Positions 8,114-16,088 of a stretch of DNA of 29,714 bases are shown one piece after another. A model generated the notes under the pieces. The model ran no database searches. It saw only the letters and a program-made list of their open reading frames with translations, and had not been told where the DNA came from. The position numbers and the translations under genes are program-made. The DNA comes from UBA1381 sp964399965. GTDB taxonomy: Bacteria; Bacillota; Clostridia; UBA1381. Positions within the stretch are counted from its first letter, which is position 1. Each line of letters starts with the position of its first letter. The DNA is taken from positions 1 to 29,714 of the forward strand of contig CAYNRX010000029.1 in assembly GCA_964399965.1 (NCBI GenBank). Reading direction: 5' to 3'.

Positions 8114-8131
8114 AAACAGCAGCTGCTGTTT
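8114..8131. promoter_or_regulatory. 18-bp perfect palindrome at the gap transcript start
   Basis: AAACAGCAGCTGCTGTTT is a perfect palindrome located about 10 bp after the probable -10 and 42 bp before the gap ATG. It could be an operator for a dimeric repressor of glycolytic genes or a 5' hairpin that stabilises the messenger. The sequence does not match a regulator site that I can name. Confidence 0.6.
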
Positions 8132-8173
8132 TCGGACAAAAGTTAATTTATAACAAACAGGAGGAATTACATC

Positions 8174-9190
8174 ATGGCAGTTAAAGTTGCTATTAACGGC
8201 TTCGGTAGGATAGGCAGACTTGCTTTCCGTCAGATGTTCGGTGCAGAAGGCTACGAGGTAGTAGCGATAAACGACCTCACAAGCCCCAAGATGCTGGCTC
8301 ATCTTTTAAAGTACGACTCATCACAGGGTAAGTATCAGTATGCCGACGAGGTTACATCGTCTGAGGATTCGATCACGGTATGCGGCAAGGAAATAAAGAT
8401 CTACGCATTCCCGGACGCCAACAACTGCCCCTGGGGCGAGCTGGGCGTTGACGTTGTACTGGAGTGCTCCGGTTTCTATACGTCAAAGGCCAAGGCGCAG
8501 GCTCACATCAACGCCGGCGCAAGAAAGGTCGTTATCTCCGCTCCGGCCGGAAACGATCTGCCCACTATCGTTTACAACGTAAACCACGAAACATTGAAGG
8601 CTGACGATACCATCATTTCGGCTGCTTCCTGCACAACGAACTGCCTGGCGCCGATGGCGGACGCTCTTAACAAGTACGCTCCGATCCAGTCGGGTATCAT
8701 GTGCACGATCCACGCTTACACAGGCGATCAGATGACTCTTGACGGCCCGCAGAGAAAGGGCGACTTGAGACGTTCAAGAGCGGCTGCTGTAAACATCGTT
8801 CCCAATTCCACCGGCGCTGCCAAGGCTATCGGCCTGGTTATCCCGGAGCTTAACGGCAAGCTGATCGGCTCTGCCCAGAGAGTTCCCACACCGACCGGTT
8901 CGACTACGATACTTACAGCCGTTGTAAAGGGCGACGATATCACGGTTGATGGCATCAATGCGGCTATGAAGGCTGCTGCAAACGAGTCCTTCGGCTACAA
9001 CACCGATGAGATCGTTTCATCCGATATCGTAGGCATGAGATACGGCTCGCTCTTCGACGCTACTCAGACAATGGTAGCTCCGATAGGCGATGGCCTGTAC
9101 GAGGTACAGGTAGTATCCTGGTACGACAACGAGAACTCCTACACCAGCCAGATGGTAAGGACTATAAAGTATTTCTCCGAGCTTGCCTAA
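8174..9190 (+). CDS. gap: Glyceraldehyde-3-phosphate dehydrogenase
   Basis: This 338-residue type I GAPDH oxidises glyceraldehyde-3-phosphate to 1,3-bisphosphoglycerate in glycolysis. It has the NAD-binding INGFGRIGR motif (residues 8-16), N33-D34 typical of NAD specificity, and the catalytic Cys153 in SAASCTTNCLAP, with the partner His in CTIHAYTGDQ. The ATG follows AGGAGGAATTACATC. Codon use differs from its neighbours: it avoids ATA and rare Arg codons and favours AAC, AAG and ATC, as expected for a very highly expressed gene. It appears monocistronic, with its own promoter and terminator; pgk and tpi are not adjacent. Confidence 0.97.
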   Translation: MAVKVAINGFGRIGRLAFRQMFGAEGYEVVAINDLTSPKMLAHLLKYDSSQGKYQYADEVTSSEDSITVCGKEIKIYAFPDANNCPWGELGVDVVLECSGFYTSKAKAQAHINAGARKVVISAPAGNDLPTIVYNVNHETLKADDTIISAASCTTNCLAPMADALNKYAPIQSGIMCTIHAYTGDQMTLDGPQRKGDLRRSRAAAVNIVPNSTGAAKAIGLVIPELNGKLIGSAQRVPTPTGSTTILTAVVKGDDITVDGINAAMKAAANESFGYNTDEIVSSDIVGMRYGSLFDATQTMVAPIGDGLYEVQVVSWYDNENSYTSQMVRTIKYFSELA

Positions 9191-9205
9191 GGCAAGAGGA
9201 AAGAG

Positions 9206-9238
9206 GCCGCTGTGCTTTATTTGCACGGCGGCTTTTTT
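9206..9238 (+). terminator. Rho-independent terminator of gap
   Basis: A 10-bp stem, GCCGCTGTGC with GCACGGCGGC (one G-T pair), a 6-nt loop, and a run of six T residues follow the gap stop codon by 15 bp. Confidence 0.93.
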
Positions 9239-9263
9239 CGGTATAAAAATCGCAATTACGCTA

Positions 9264-9292
9264 TTGACAAAATACCACCGGTATCATATAAT
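9264..9292 (+). promoter_or_regulatory. Consensus sigma-A promoter of the hemL operon
   Basis: Perfect TTGACA (9264-9269) and TATAAT (9287-9292) are separated by 17 bp. Transcription would begin near 9299, leaving a leader of about 90 nt that starts with a stable hairpin. Confidence 0.92.
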
Positions 9293-9304
9293 ATATCTAA
9301 CAGT

Positions 9305-9341
9305 ACCCGACACGCTTCTTTTATCGATGCGGCTGTCGGGT
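9305..9341 (+). promoter_or_regulatory. 5' leader hairpin of the hemL transcript
   Basis: ACCCGACA (9305-9312) pairs perfectly with TGTCGGGT (9334-9341), with an inner CGC/GCG extension. It begins about 6 nt from the predicted transcript start. A T-rich but interrupted stretch follows, so it could be a weak attenuator, a protein-binding hairpin or only a stability element. I do not recognise a known riboswitch in this leader. Confidence 0.55.
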
Positions 9342-9391
9342 CGTTTGCGTTTTGCAGCTATCTAATCATATTGGAAATGGAGACAAAACAT

Positions 9392-10666
9392 ATGCCAAAC
9401 AGATCTGATGAACTCTTCCGCCGCGCCCGGGAGCTTATGCCGGGCGGAGTGAACAGCCCTGTGCGCGCTTTCGGGGCAGTCGGCGGAACGCCGATCTTTA
9501 TCCGCAGTGCCAAGGGCGCGCATATAACAGACGCTGACGGGACAAGCTACCTCGACTACGTCTGCTCCTGGGGGCCGGGGATCCTCGGCCACGGCTTCGG
9601 CCCCGTTATAAAGGCCGTACAGGAGGCGGCGGAAAACGGGCTTACCTTCGGCGCGCCCACCGAAAAAGAGGTGATAATGGCGGAGCTTATCCAAAAGGCC
9701 GTGCCCTCGATGGAAATGCTGCGCATGGTAAGCTCCGGCACAGAAGCGACAATGAGCGCCATCCGCGCCGCCCGCGGCTTCACCGGCCGCGATATGATAA
9801 TCAAATTCAGCGGCTGCTACCACGGCCACAGCGACTGCCTGCTGGTAAAGGCCGGCTCCGGTGCTCTCACGCAGTCGGTGCCCAATTCCGCCGGAGTGCC
9901 CGCCGACCTCACGCGCGATACGCTCCTGGCCGATTTCAACGACCGCCAAAGCGTCAGCCGCTTATTTAGCCAATACCCGGACAAGATAGCCGCCGTTATC
10001 GTGGAACCTGTAGGAGCCAACATGGGCGTAGTTCCGCCGGAGGAGGGCTTTTTGGAATTTCTGCGCGATATCACCGCCCAAAATTCCGCCCTGCTCATCT
10101 TTGATGAGGTGATAACGGGATTTCGCCTGGCTCCGGGCGGAGCGCAGGAATATTTCCACATCACCCCCGACCTTACGGCCATGGGCAAGATAGTCGGCGG
10201 CGGTATGCCGGTGGGCGTCTACGGCGGCCGCAGGGATATAATGAAAAATATCGCTCCCTTAGGCCCCGTATACCAGGCAGGGACCCTCTCGGGAAATCCC
10301 GTGGCTATGGCCGCCGGTATCGCCACTGTCTCCTATCTTCTGGAGCATCAGGAGATATACATGGAGCTTGAGGAAAAGACCGCCCGGCTTGAGGAGGCCG
10401 TCAAGGGCATCGAGGGGATCTGCGTCAACCGCGTCGGCTCCTTGATGAGCGTATTTTTCACGCCCGAGAAGGTGCGCGACCTAAAAACGGCCGAGACCTG
10501 CGACCGGGAACAGTACAAGAAATATTTCTGGAACCTGATAGGACGGGGGATATATACGGCTCCCTCGCAGTTTGAAGCGATGTTCATCTCCGCCGCCCAT
10601 ACGGATGCGGATATCGCCTATACCGCCCGCTCCATGCGGGAGGCTATCGCGGAGACACTCTCATGA
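9392..10666 (+). CDS. hemL: Glutamate-1-semialdehyde 2,1-aminomutase
   Basis: HemL converts glutamate-1-semialdehyde to 5-aminolevulinate, the last step of the C5 route into all tetrapyrroles. The 424-residue class III PLP enzyme shows the opening PGGVNSPVRAF, SSGTEATMSAIRAARG for PLP phosphate binding, and the Schiff-base Lys266 in MGKIVGGGMPVG. The reading frame extends 60 codons upstream, but the ATG at 9392 is chosen because the homology starts there and TGGAG lies about 9 nt before it; an in-frame ATG at 9377 is the alternative. Its stop overlaps the next start in an ATGA. hemA, hemB and hemC, needed around it, are outside the window. Confidence 0.96.
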   Translation: MPNRSDELFRRARELMPGGVNSPVRAFGAVGGTPIFIRSAKGAHITDADGTSYLDYVCSWGPGILGHGFGPVIKAVQEAAENGLTFGAPTEKEVIMAELIQKAVPSMEMLRMVSSGTEATMSAIRAARGFTGRDMIIKFSGCYHGHSDCLLVKAGSGALTQSVPNSAGVPADLTRDTLLADFNDRQSVSRLFSQYPDKIAAVIVEPVGANMGVVPPEEGFLEFLRDITAQNSALLIFDEVITGFRLAPGGAQEYFHITPDLTAMGKIVGGGMPVGVYGGRRDIMKNIAPLGPVYQAGTLSGNPVAMAAGIATVSYLLEHQEIYMELEEKTARLEEAVKGIEGICVNRVGSLMSVFFTPEKVRDLKTAETCDREQYKKYFWNLIGRGIYTAPSQFEAMFISAAHTDADIAYTARSMREAIAETLS

Positions 10667-11871
10667 GGGCGCCCATATACGAGCGGCTGCTCCGATACAG
10701 CCGGTCGGGGCGCATCCCCTTTGCCATGCCGGGGCACAAGAACGGCCGGGGACTGCGTCCGGATCTTTTAGGCCTTGATGTGACGGAGCTGGGGACGACA
10801 GTCGACCTGCACCACCGTTCGCCGGAGGTATCAGAGTCGGAGGAGATGCTCTCCCGGTTTTACAAAAGCGGCCAAAGCCGCTACCTGACCGGCGGCAGCA
10901 CGGCGGCCATCCACGCTTGGGCCGCGGCCTTTTTCAAGAGCGGCGATACCATAGCCGCCGGGCGCAACTGCCATATATCGCTTATAAACATCTGCGCCCT
11001 CTTGGGAGTGGATATCGTGCTTTTGCCGGGGGAGATCCGCTCTCCTCAGCATATCATGCGCTCTCCCGGCCATATACCCTTTGACGAGTTCCCGGAGATA
11101 GCGGGAGTGTTTTTGACCTCTCCCGACTACTACGGCCAGTGCGCCGATATCGCCTCCATAGCCGCCCAATGCCGCGAGCGCGGCGTACCCCTGTTCGTGG
11201 ACGAGGCGCACGGGGCGCATTTTGCCGCCGGGAGCTTTTTCCCCCAAACGGCGATGGAGCTGGGAGCGGATTTCTCGGTGATGAGCGCCCACAAGACGCT
11301 CTCCGCCCTTACCGGGGCGGCCTATGCCCATATGAGGGAGCCGAACGAACGTTTTGCAAAGGCTCTTACGATGGTACAGACCACCAGCCCTTCCTACCCG
11401 ATATTGGCCTCGGCGGAGCTTGCCTGGCAGCAGCCGGGGGATAAGTGGGATTGGGTGGTGCGCCGCTGCCTGCGTCTCAGACGGGAGCCGGAGGTAATGG
11501 AAAACGATGACGTCACGCGGCTGGTTTTGCATTTTGAAAACATTTCCGGCCACCGGGCGCTCTCGGAGCTTGAAAAACGGGGGATAGACGCGGAGATGGC
11601 CGATGAGACGAACGTGGTTTTTATAGCGACGCCGGAAAATACCGAGGAGGATTTTCAAGCTCTGGAGACGGCTCTTAAAAAGCTGCGGGCGATACCGGGA
11701 CGATATTCGCCCAGGTTTTTTGATCCGCCCGATAAAGCGGTCAAGATCTATCCCCGCAGGGGATATTGGCATGAGGAGGGGTATTCCCCCGAAAATATAT
11801 TCGCTTATCCTCCGGGCACGCCGGTGGTAGCAATGGGCGAGAAAATAGAAGGGAAGGTATCAGAAAAATGA
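10663..11871 (+). CDS. Short Orn/Lys/Arg decarboxylase-like PLP enzyme
   Basis: This is a fold type I PLP protein of the Orn/Lys/Arg decarboxylase family. It has the early FAMPGHKNGRG motif, YLTGGSTAAIHAW, the PLP-contacting DEAHGAH (residues 180-186) and the Schiff-base Lys211 in MSAHKTLSALTGA. The end carries YPPGTPVVAMGE, the usual tail of the C-terminal domain. At 402 residues it is shorter than typical clostridial members (around 480), with the loss apparently in the C-terminal half. Its activity may be an amino acid decarboxylation feeding polyamine synthesis, but the substrate cannot be assigned. The ATGA overlaps with both hemL and cobA-hemD tie it to the tetrapyrrole operon. Confidence 0.85.
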   Translation: MRAPIYERLLRYSRSGRIPFAMPGHKNGRGLRPDLLGLDVTELGTTVDLHHRSPEVSESEEMLSRFYKSGQSRYLTGGSTAAIHAWAAAFFKSGDTIAAGRNCHISLINICALLGVDIVLLPGEIRSPQHIMRSPGHIPFDEFPEIAGVFLTSPDYYGQCADIASIAAQCRERGVPLFVDEAHGAHFAAGSFFPQTAMELGADFSVMSAHKTLSALTGAAYAHMREPNERFAKALTMVQTTSPSYPILASAELAWQQPGDKWDWVVRRCLRLRREPEVMENDDVTRLVLHFENISGHRALSELEKRGIDAEMADETNVVFIATPENTEEDFQALETALKKLRAIPGRYSPRFFDPPDKAVKIYPRRGYWHEEGYSPENIFAYPPGTPVVAMGEKIEGKVSEK

Positions 11872-13301
11872 GTGCACCTGTATATTTGGTAGGCGCAGGC
11901 CCCGGAGACAGCGAGCTTATAACGCTAAAGGGCGCGCGGCTTTTGTCGGAGTGCGGGGCGGTCGTCTATGACAATCTGGTCTCGGAAGAGCTTTTGGAGC
12001 TGGCTCCGCCGGAAGCGGAGCTGATTTTTGCCGGGAAAACGGGCGGCGGCAGCTCCACGCCGCAGGAGGAAATAAACAAAAAGCTCATAGAGCTTTCACG
12101 CGCGGGCAAGACCACCGTGCGCCTAAAGGGCGGCGATACGGCGATATTCTCCCGCGTATGCGAGGAGGCGGCCGCCCTGAAAGAGGCCGGGATCGAATAT
12201 GAGATCATACCCGGGGTCTCTAGTGCCTCGGCGGCTCCCCTGGCGGCAGGGATACCGCTCACCGACCGCGAATCGTCAAGCGCGGTGCATATCGTCACCG
12301 GCCATACGAAGGACGGCGGTATCGGCGAGGAGCTGCCGCTTTTGGCCAAGCTTTCGGGGACGCTGGTATTTTTGATGGGTCTTTCATCAGCTGAGGATAT
12401 CGCCCGGGGGCTGATGGAGGGAGGAATGTCCCCCGATACCCCGGCGGCCGTGATATCAAACGGCTCCCTGCCCTCGCAATCGGAGGTGCGCACGACCCTT
12501 GCCGCCCTCGGCCGCGAAGCCCAAAAAATGTCCGCTCCGGCGGTGATAGTGGTCGGAAAAACAGCGGCGGAGGATATCCGCTCCCGCTCCGACCGTCCCT
12601 TAGAAGGAGTGAAGATAAGCGTTGTTTCCTCGTCCTCCTTTATGGAAAGGTTCCGCGCCCTGGCGGAGGAGAGAGGGGCACAGGTCGGCGCGGGCTGTAT
12701 ATTATGGACAAGGCGGCTTGATCCCCGGGTCGATATAGGGCCGTTTAGCTGGATAGCCTTTACCAGTCCCAACGGGGCCGATTCCTTCTTTGCTCATTTT
12801 AAGAAAACCGGCGGCGATTGGCGGAATCTTGCCGGGAAGAGGTTTGCCGCAGTAGGATCAGCTACCGCACAGATGGTGCGGCGGTATTTTATCGAGCCGG
12901 ATCTGGTGCCGGAGAAAGCAAGCGGCGCAGGCCTGGCGGCGGAGCTGGTCAAGAGAGTGAAAAAGGGCGAAAGGGTGCTCCTGCCGCGGGCGAAGCATCC
13001 TTCGCCGGAGATATGCCGCATACTGGAGGAGGGAGGAGTGGACTTCGAGGAAGTGAAGTTCTATGATGTAACGCCCTCCAACCCGGTAACGCTGGAGGCG
13101 GAGTTCACGGTGTTTGCCAGCGCCGCCGGGGTACGGTCATATTTCGAGGGCGGCGGCCGGATACACGATAAGGCGGCGGCCATGGGCGAATCGGCCATCC
13201 GGGCGTTGGAAGCACGGGGGATAGAGGCAGCGGTCAAATGCCCCCAGCCGGGAGCGGAGCGGCTTTTGGCGGCAATCGAGGAGGCCGTTCGCACAGAATA
13301 A
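11868..13301 (+). CDS. cobA-hemD: Uroporphyrinogen-III methyltransferase / uroporphyrinogen-III synthase fusion
   Basis: This 477-residue protein joins two consecutive steps. Residues 1-240 are a SAM-dependent uroporphyrinogen-III C-methyltransferase: VYLVGAGPGDSELITLKG at the start, VRLKGGDTAIFSR in the middle and the IPGVSSASAAPLAAGIPLT motif. Residues 245-477 resemble HemD: weakly conserved, with ISVVSSSSFMERFRALAEERG and FTSPNGADSFF, which matches the SPN motif. The product, precorrin-2, leads to cobalamin or siroheme. Fusion of CobA and HemD is common in Clostridia. The start overlaps the previous stop in an ATGA. Because hemL feeds the same route, the operon probably serves B12 or siroheme rather than only heme. 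Confidence 0.94.
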   Translation: MSAPVYLVGAGPGDSELITLKGARLLSECGAVVYDNLVSEELLELAPPEAELIFAGKTGGGSSTPQEEINKKLIELSRAGKTTVRLKGGDTAIFSRVCEEAAALKEAGIEYEIIPGVSSASAAPLAAGIPLTDRESSSAVHIVTGHTKDGGIGEELPLLAKLSGTLVFLMGLSSAEDIARGLMEGGMSPDTPAAVISNGSLPSQSEVRTTLAALGREAQKMSAPAVIVVGKTAAEDIRSRSDRPLEGVKISVVSSSSFMERFRALAEERGAQVGAGCILWTRRLDPRVDIGPFSWIAFTSPNGADSFFAHFKKTGGDWRNLAGKRFAAVGSATAQMVRRYFIEPDLVPEKASGAGLAAELVKRVKKGERVLLPRAKHPSPEICRILEEGGVDFEEVKFYDVTPSNPVTLEAEFTVFASAAGVRSYFEGGGRIHDKAAAMGESAIRALEARGIEAAVKCPQPGAERLLAAIEEAVRTE

Positions 13302-13414
13302 GGCGCGGCGGCGGAGCTTTGCCGGACGTGCTTCTCCGGGACGCTTTCCCCGGTGTTGCCGCTCATTAGATAATGGCAAAATACGATAGCGTTTTATCCC
13401 TATTGGCTAATTAA

Positions 13415-13461
13415 GGGCTGATACTAAAAAAGGGCTTACCGCCCGATTTTAGTATCAGCCC
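13415..13461. terminator. Large nested inverted repeat between convergent operons
   Basis: A 15-bp perfect stem (13415-13429 with 13447-13461) encloses a second small stem GGGC/GCCC. On the minus strand the inner stem is followed by six T residues, and on the plus strand by GATTTT. The arrangement could terminate transcription from both the hemL operon and the ger operon. It abuts the stop of the small gene at 13462. The rest of 13302-13414 shows no gene that I can support. Confidence 0.7.
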
Positions 13462-13623
13462 TCACAGCCGCGCTGCCGTTATCCCTACCGCTGCCGCAGT
13501 CACCGCCAAAAGCAGCAGATTCCCCACAAACGCCGTCTTTTTTTCCTTTTGCAGGCTCCAGCGCAGATACCCGATATACCTCACCGCCAATGCCGCTCCT
13601 ACCGCTATCATAAACGCGCGCAT
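13462..13623 (-). CDS. Small membrane protein (53 aa) at the end of the ger operon
   Basis: An ATG at 13623 follows an excellent AGGAGGAAGGAT ribosome site, 10 bp after the end of gerC. The 53-residue product has two hydrophobic helices (about residues 3-20 and 32-51) separated by a short basic segment with the sequence QKEKKT, so it should be a small two-pass membrane protein. Small membrane genes of this kind occur beside ger operons in clostridia and may assist germinant receptor assembly, but I cannot assign this one to a family with certainty. Confidence 0.8.
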   Translation of the reverse strand: MRAFMIAVGAALAVRYIGYLRWSLQKEKKTAFVGNLLLLAVTAAAVGITAARL

Positions 13624-13633
13624 ATCCTTCCTC

Positions 13634-14905
13634 CTAGCCGTTCTTCATCGTCAGCCCCGTATGGCTTACCTTTACCGATACCTCGGCCGAAAACTCTGCC
13701 CGGCGAAATCTCTCCTCCCAGCCGTAATCGTAAAACGACTGCCAATCTTTAAAATTCCGCTTGGCGGCAGTGCCGAATCCGGCGGCGTCCGCCCCCAGCT
13801 CCCGCGACAGCCGCCAAAACAGCGACGACAGCCCTTCCTCGATGGCTTTCTCGGCCGTTTCCTCAAATCTCGGTATGTCCTCTTCGCCGATATAGCCGTT
13901 GGGCAAGCTCGTAAAATCGCCTTTTAAACTTATCTTCACCTTTATCCTCGGCGTTTCGCCCGCCGTATCCACCTCGATACGCGGTCTCTTACCCTCCATA
14001 AGCCGCACGCCGACATTCTGTCCGTCAACGTCAAATACAGCGTAGCTCTCGTGAAAATCCCCGCATATCATATTCAAAAGCTCCGTTTCAATGCTCCCCA
14101 GCTCTCCGCAGAGCCGGTCTCCTCTGAAAACCGCCGATCCCACGATCTCCGCTTTATTGGTATTTTTCACCGCCGTCTCGCCCGCCAGGTAATTGCGGAC
14201 TCCGTGCTGATAGGTGCCCTCGTTGACGGCGGCTTCTTTTTGGGCAGGATTTTCGCTGTCGCCCTCGGCCGGCTCGCTCTCCGTTTGAGATCTCTCTTTG
14301 CCGCCGCTCTCCTCACCTCCGCCGCTTACCCCTGCCAGGGGCAAGGCGCAGTCGCGCTCCGCAGAGGAATGGTAGGAGTAAAATTCCACCGCGCTGGTGG
14401 CAGGGATAGTATCGTTCGATTCAAATATCAGCTGGTAATACTTGGCCGGATTTACCTCCATCGATGGCTTTACCTGGGAGAGAAATTCCTCTGCCGGGCA
14501 GCGCGATACGGCCAGGTATACATCGGGGCGTATCTCCTCGCTCCTGGCCATCACCTGCATCAATTCCGCTATCCCCTCGGACGCTATTTCGTTTGAAAAT
14601 ACAAATACCTTGGCGTGCGCCAGGGAAAATTCCTTGCTCAGTATCTGGTTGGCCGTGTTTACGCCCTCGAAAAAGGTCGGTGCTTCCACAACGATATTGC
14701 CGATGGTGCTGCCGCCCTGGCCGCCCTCGGCCGACGCTCCGCCGCTTATCTCGCGCGGCTTGGCGTACTGCACCGTTATTTTGTACGATTCATTTTCTCC
14801 CTTGTCAAAGCCCATCGCCAGTATATACGCTATGTCGTTCGGCTCCCGTCCGTGGTAGCAGCCGCATAAGAGCATAACGCACAGCATGATCATCAGCGTT
14901 TTCAT
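13634..14905 (-). CDS. gerC: Spore germination lipoprotein, Ger(x)C family
   Basis: This 423-residue protein is the C subunit of a GerA-type germinant receptor of the spore inner membrane. A signal peptide ends in the lipobox region LLCGC, with Cys16 as the likely lipid-attachment residue. The next part has the family pattern EPNDIAYILAMGFDKGE and, further on, SLAHAKVFVFS. An acidic Ser/Glu/Gly-rich linker (about residues 195-230) that appears unusually long separates the N-terminal domains from the conserved C-terminal domain. It follows gerB by 46 bp, in which two parS-like sites sit, and has AAGGAGGATACG before its ATG. Confidence 0.92.
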   Translation of the reverse strand: MKTLMIMLCVMLLCGCYHGREPNDIAYILAMGFDKGENESYKITVQYAKPREISGGASAEGGQGGSTIGNIVVEAPTFFEGVNTANQILSKEFSLAHAKVFVFSNEIASEGIAELMQVMARSEEIRPDVYLAVSRCPAEEFLSQVKPSMEVNPAKYYQLIFESNDTIPATSAVEFYSYHSSAERDCALPLAGVSGGGEESGGKERSQTESEPAEGDSENPAQKEAAVNEGTYQHGVRNYLAGETAVKNTNKAEIVGSAVFRGDRLCGELGSIETELLNMICGDFHESYAVFDVDGQNVGVRLMEGKRPRIEVDTAGETPRIKVKISLKGDFTSLPNGYIGEEDIPRFEETAEKAIEEGLSSLFWRLSRELGADAAGFGTAAKRNFKDWQSFYDYGWEERFRRAEFSAEVSVKVSHTGLTMKNG

Positions 14906-14919
14906 CGTATCCTCCTTTT

Positions 14920-14935
14920 TGTTCCACGTGGAATA
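14920..14935. promoter_or_regulatory. parS-like site 1 (14/16)
   Basis: TGTTCCACGTGGAATA matches the Bacillus subtilis Spo0J/ParB site TGTTNCACGTGAAACA at 14 of 16 positions. It lies between gerB and gerC, 12 bp from a second, better site, with the palindrome AGTCAATTGACT (14937-14948) between them. Confidence 0.6.
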
Positions 14936-14947
14936 TAGTCAATTGAC

Positions 14948-14963
14948 TGTTTCACGTGGAACG
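14948..14963. promoter_or_regulatory. parS-like site 2 (15/16)
   Basis: Read on the minus strand, CGTTCCACGTGAAACA matches the parS consensus TGTTNCACGTGAAACA at 15 of 16 positions. It contains the stop codon of gerB. Together with site 1 it makes a closely spaced inverted pair. Confidence 0.72.
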
Positions 14964-16028
14964 TTTGCGCATTTTTATCTTATAAAAGATCCCGATAACC
15001 AGCGGCAGGCCGAAGGAAATTATCGCCGCCGCATCAAAGGCCGTGTATCCGGCGTGCACAAGCTCCACAGTGGAGGACGGCACCCAGCAAATACAGGCCG
15101 CCAGCGCCGATATGGGGATTATCAGCGGCCGCAGGCTGCCAATAGCGAACGTTTCCCGCCAGACTGCGGCAATGAGGTAAAGATATACCGCCGCATAAAG
15201 GAGGACGAATATCGACCAGATAAATTCAAACAAGGCCTCAAGCCTGCCGAAAAATTCCCCGGCGTAGATAAGGCGCGCCAGCTCATAGACGGGCATCACA
15301 AACTCGGTGCCCGAGGGATAGGGGAAAATGAATATGCAGGCAAAAAGCAGCGCCATCACTACCAGCCCCGAGATCATCACCGCCAAAAATCCGCCCTCTT
15401 TGCCATCGCGCTCCGTGCGGCAATAGGGCAGCAGCAGATCGAGGGCGATGAGGTCGGAAAAGAGCGATATGAAATGGAAACTCTCCCCGAAAACGTGCGC
15501 TGCACCGGTGCCGAGAAGGGGAAAGAGGTTATCCAGACGGAATTTCGGCGGCAGGAAAATGCACAGCGCGCCCACGGCGGCAAGGGCGATAGGGAGGAAG
15601 ATAGCGTTTATCCGCGCCAACGCTCCCAACCCGAGGTATGCGCCGATGGCGGCGGCGGCAATAAAGACGGCCATTATCATCTCGATATTACTATGGGAAA
15701 GAAGGATAGACGATACCGACTCCGGATAGGCGCGGACGGTGACGGCCATATTTAAGATAAGAGCCGCAAATACCAAAATCCCCACGGGGATACGCAGCGC
15801 ACCGCCGCCCAGCTCCCCGGCCGCGGCGATAAGGCTCATGCGCGGGCGGTAAAAAAGAGCGGTGACAAAAAAGATAATAAAGGCGGCCAGGATGGCAATA
15901 AGCCCCTGTATCCAGGCCGCGCTGCCCGCGGATACGAGCATATACCGGGGATAGACGAAGAGCATTTTGGCGGTAAAGAGAGTTATCATAAGGGAGGCGA
16001 CGGTGCGCCGGGAGAAGCTTGGTTTCAT
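14952..16028 (-). CDS. gerB: Spore germination permease, GerB family
   Basis: This 358-residue protein of the APC transporter superfamily has about ten transmembrane helices and is the B subunit of a germinant receptor; in characterised systems the B subunit takes part in recognising amino acid germinants. The N-terminal FSRRTVASLMITLFTAKMLFVYPRYM is typical of the family. The ATG follows CAGGAGGTAATA. The last codons and stop are part of a parS-like site. It lies 60 bp after gerA and is surely co-transcribed with it. Confidence 0.93.
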   Translation of the reverse strand: MKPSFSRRTVASLMITLFTAKMLFVYPRYMLVSAGSAAWIQGLIAILAAFIIFFVTALFYRPRMSLIAAAGELGGGALRIPVGILVFAALILNMAVTVRAYPESVSSILLSHSNIEMIMAVFIAAAAIGAYLGLGALARINAIFLPIALAAVGALCIFLPPKFRLDNLFPLLGTGAAHVFGESFHFISLFSDLIALDLLLPYCRTERDGKEGGFLAVMISGLVVMALLFACIFIFPYPSGTEFVMPVYELARLIYAGEFFGRLEALFEFIWSIFVLLYAAVYLYLIAAVWRETFAIGSLRPLIIPISALAACICWVPSSTVELVHAGYTAFDAAAIISFGLPLVIGIFYKIKMRKRST

Positions 16029-16088
16029 TATTACCTCCTGAGATAAAAATTATAGGGCTGCCCCTTGCGTTTATTAACGCGACAGCTT

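Noticed and set aside
10831..11772. Minus-strand frame of 313 codons inside the decarboxylase-like gene
   Set aside because: Antisense shadow of a gene with conserved PLP-enzyme motifs.
14886..15755. Plus-strand frame of 289 codons antisense to gerB
   Set aside because: Low-complexity charged sequence with no ribosome site; gerB on the other strand is a clear family member.
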